NCBI RefSeq assembly: GCF_025766255.1
Contig: NW_026516841.1
Coordinates: 1 to 64,000, forward strand
Source: Zychaea mexicana
Lineage: Eukaryota > Mucoromycota > Mucoromycetes > Mucorales > Lichtheimiaceae
Length of the DNA: 64,000 nt
Direction of reading: 5' to 3'
Below the pieces are notes generated by a model that saw nothing but the letters and a program-made list of their open reading frames with translations, had not been told where the DNA came from and ran no database searches. Shown here in pieces: positions 61,782 to 64,000 of this stretch. Both the position numbers and the translations under genes were made by a program. The first letter of the stretch is position 1. Each line of letters opens with the position of its first letter.

Positions 61782-62058
61782 AACCGCTCTAGTCCCAAAA
61801 GCTGTGGAAATGTGAGGTTGCACTCCTGCTACGTCAAAAAGTTATCGGCACTTCAAATCTGAACACCAGTAGGCTGGGGGTCTTTTATTCATCAAGAAAA
61901 ATTAGAAATAAGAAGCGGAGAATAAATGCAACAGAAAGAAGGAAAGAAGTGTATTAAAGCGTATGCATGAAAAGAAACAAAAGTTAGACAGCTGTTACAA
62001 AAGTAAAGAAACGAGTATGGAATAAGATACTTACCTCCCCCCAATTTGTATCTCGTTG

Positions 62059-62074
62059 GAGTGGCCCTCCACTC
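62059..62074. other. Hairpin at the Fanzor stop codon, possible guide-RNA element
   Basis: GAGTGG-CCCT-CCACTC forms a perfect 6-bp stem with a 4-base loop overlapping the stop codon of the Fanzor gene. In TnpB and Fanzor loci the guide (omega) RNA usually overlaps or follows the 3' end of the gene. The hairpin alone is weak evidence. Confidence 0.25.
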
Positions 62075-64000
62075 ACTCCATGACAGGCGCCAAGGCCTGC
62101 TCTTCTTCGTCTTCCTCCTCCTCTTCAAACTCGTCGTCGTGGGCATCGTCTAATACATTTTCTCCAGCGGGACGACGCATCGACGGTGGTCGCGATCTCA
62201 AATTACCAGTTTGGACGTATTGCATGAAGATACGACCAATGTTTCGGGCAGCATTATTATCACGGTCCCACAACTATATGTATAGATAATGTGAGCTTAT
62301 GCGCAAGTCGCATGATGCATTATCAAGGCACTGATGTAATAAAACAATCAAATACTAGCTACTTACAGTAGGTACAGGACAATGATCGCAGAACTTCAAT
62401 GGATACACGGATAATTGGGAACCAGCTGGAAATAAGTTTTGGTATATTATTACAACCATTAATATTAGCTATTGAAGCTCTCTCACTGTTTTACAAACTT
62501 CTTGTATACACGATAGAAAGTAACAAAGCCTATATTACGTACCAGCGTTTTGACGGTCGTTGCAAGTCGATGTTGGCCAAAGGTTATGGCCGTCGTCATC
62601 CACACACCAGAGCTGCCGTCGGGCATTGTTCCTGTGTCCATCGTCTTCAGCACGTTCGCGGATCCGACGAATTCTCCGCTTTGTGTGCTCGCGACACACT
62701 TGAACACTTCCTGGACGGTCTCGAAATTGACGCGTGTTCGCATCGCAAGCACTGCACACAACACTGGTTCGATACTCATCGATGAGCATGACCATTACAC
62801 GTCTTGCTAGAACCGCCCGGAACGTCTACAAAGTTATTTATAATAGAGGCGTCAATTCATAGCAAGGACACTCGCTTCATTCGTCACTAATTAACGTTCC
62901 ACCACGTCTGCCAGATAAATTTTCTTATTTACCTCAACAGGAATAGGTTCAAATCCTTTGAAGGAGGGCTTAAACCTTCCATCACCATATGCTACAATAC
63001 AATTGTCTTCCACTCTGAATCCTGCATGTGCGCGGCGCGGTCGGCGAAACCGGCGGCGGTGAGCTTTGCGTTCGCGTTTGGAGGCCTTATTGAAGAAAGG
63101 GAGAGGTACCTTGAAGCAACCATATTAGTTTTTGCGACTTATCAAAGAAGTACTCATACACAGAAAGATACTTACATCTTCACGGTGATCCAACCCTATC
63201 AATCTGTTGGCAAGATTCTCCAATGCGCTTTTGCGCGCAGAAAAAAGAGTGAGTAGCGTTTCCCGGTGAAAGAAATGTTTGTTAAATTGTTCATGGATGC
63301 TATTTTTTTTTCAAAAAAAAAAAAAACTAGAGTGAATACTCATGCCAAAATGATGATCACGGTGTTCCAGTATATATCGACATAGCTGAGTAACTTACTG
63401 TCTGTGCACGCCACTCAACATTCTGATGTAATTTCGGAAACCTTCCGAAGTAGGCGCTGAAGCCGGATGTCCTCTCAACATATCATACACCTCCTGTATC
63501 TCCGGGATATCTTGATCCGGATGAGCCTGTCGCTCGACATGAGCATAGCGTGCTCGATTTTTGTTTTCCTTTTGGAGCGCCCACTTGAACATGGACTGGA
63601 ACCTGAAAAAGGGTTATGTACAAAATCAAACATGTTGGCATCAGATGTAAAAAGCGCGGACACACGCTCATACTTGCTAAAAGTAAATATACTGCACGCA
63701 GTACTCACTGGTATGTTCTGTTATTTAGCTGATATACGTGCTCTGCTCTCGCTTCAGGTGTTTCGAGCGGCTCAAGAGTGTCTACAGCAGTGACCAGAGA
63801 CCGGATGCCTAAAGTAATATACAAAATATCTACTTAGATAACGTTACATATTTTGAGAATGATTAGATATATACCTGGGTCTATGAACACTGTTCGAAAA
63901 TTATGAAGCCGCTCTGCATCAAGACCATCTGGCTCTTTGGAAAGATGATACATTCCTCTTCTCCACTGTGTGACGTCAATTTCACGAGGAAAGCGTTTAA
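62073..64000 (-). CDS. Fanzor (eukaryotic TnpB-like RNA-guided nuclease), 5' end outside window
   Basis: Eight exons in the window: 64000-63875 (partial), 63808-63709, 63602-63399, 63299-63176, 63109-62933, 62825-62543, 62425-62367, 62273-62073; 423 residues, no frame break. Fanzors are OrfB/TnpB relatives that cut DNA guided by an omega RNA. RuvC landmarks: FRTVFIDPG with the first catalytic Asp (codon 63881); an NCIVAYGDGRFKPSFKG segment; LIDEYRTSVVCSAC, joining the probable catalytic Glu (62777) to the first zinc Cys pair; KFCDHCPVPT, a second Cys pair; and LWDRDNNAARNIG with the third Asp (62261). A strongly basic stretch (KRERKAHRRRFRRPRR) could be a nuclear signal. An acidic tail (EFEEEEEDEEEQ) ends it. 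The N-terminal domains lie beyond 64000. Confidence 0.88.

Noticed and set aside
62399..62810. Plus-strand frames across the Fanzor gene
   Set aside because: The minus strand gives the conserved zinc-finger and RuvC motifs with consistent splicing; the plus-strand frames are shadows.

Overview
The window looks like nuclear DNA of an early-diverging filamentous fungus, most likely a Mucoromycota/Mucorales member (inference). Genes are split by short introns of about 50-120 nt, mostly GT-AG, with CT-rich stretches upstream. The gene set is fungal: Zn(II)2Cys6 factor, Clg1-type cyclin, cystathionine gamma-synthase of the Str2 type, alpha-arrestin. The transposon families (MULE, chromodomain Ty3/gypsy, PIF/Harbinger, pogo, Fanzor) fit that group.

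Positions 1-13,670 are a transposon graveyard. Pogo/Tigger-like ends and a transposase C-terminus lie at 1-1,121. A MULE transposase gene (about 1,688-4,516) is split by a non-autonomous CACTA-like element (1,941-3,894; 3-bp duplication TCC) and is abutted by a full Ty3/gypsy chromodomain retrotransposon (4,520-12,633; 421-bp LTRs, 5-bp duplication AAATC). That element is itself broken by a very AT-rich DDE transposon (about 7,530-9,812) whose transposase also ends in a chromodomain. A tRNA-Pro(AGG) at 13,672 ends this block.

Positions 13,744-22,763 are gene-poor: MITE-like repeats, one possible small gene (17,536-17,881) and fragments I cannot identify. From 22.8 kb genes are regular: Zn2Cys6 factor (-), SUMO protease ULP1 (+), aldehyde dehydrogenase (-), a dead PIF/Harbinger element with clear 40-bp-class inverted ends (29,134-31,977), EPT1/CPT1 phosphotransferase (-), Clg1-like cyclin (+), TPT1 tRNA 2'-phosphotransferase (-), RNR1 (-), a membrane-anchored 2H phosphoesterase (-), STR2 (+), a PKA catalytic subunit with a one-base frameshift (+), an F-box/LRR protein (-), a DHHC palmitoyltransferase (-) that uses a 12-nt microexon for its catalytic motif, an alpha-arrestin (+), ecdysoneless/SGT1 (-) and, running off the right edge, an intact intron-rich Fanzor nuclease (-).

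The Fanzor gene is the most notable system: a eukaryotic relative of TnpB, expected to be an RNA-guided DNA nuclease. Every exon join in the window keeps frame, and the RuvC landmarks (FIDPG, DEYRTS, WDRDNNAARN) are present. The host genes do not form one pathway. Loose links are nucleotide supply and cell cycle (RNR1 with MCB-like sites, Clg1 cyclin, PKA), phospholipid and membrane biology (EPT1, DHHC, arrestin) and RNA repair (TPT1, 2H phosphoesterase). Exon boundaries were derived by hand from splice consensus, reading frame and family motifs.
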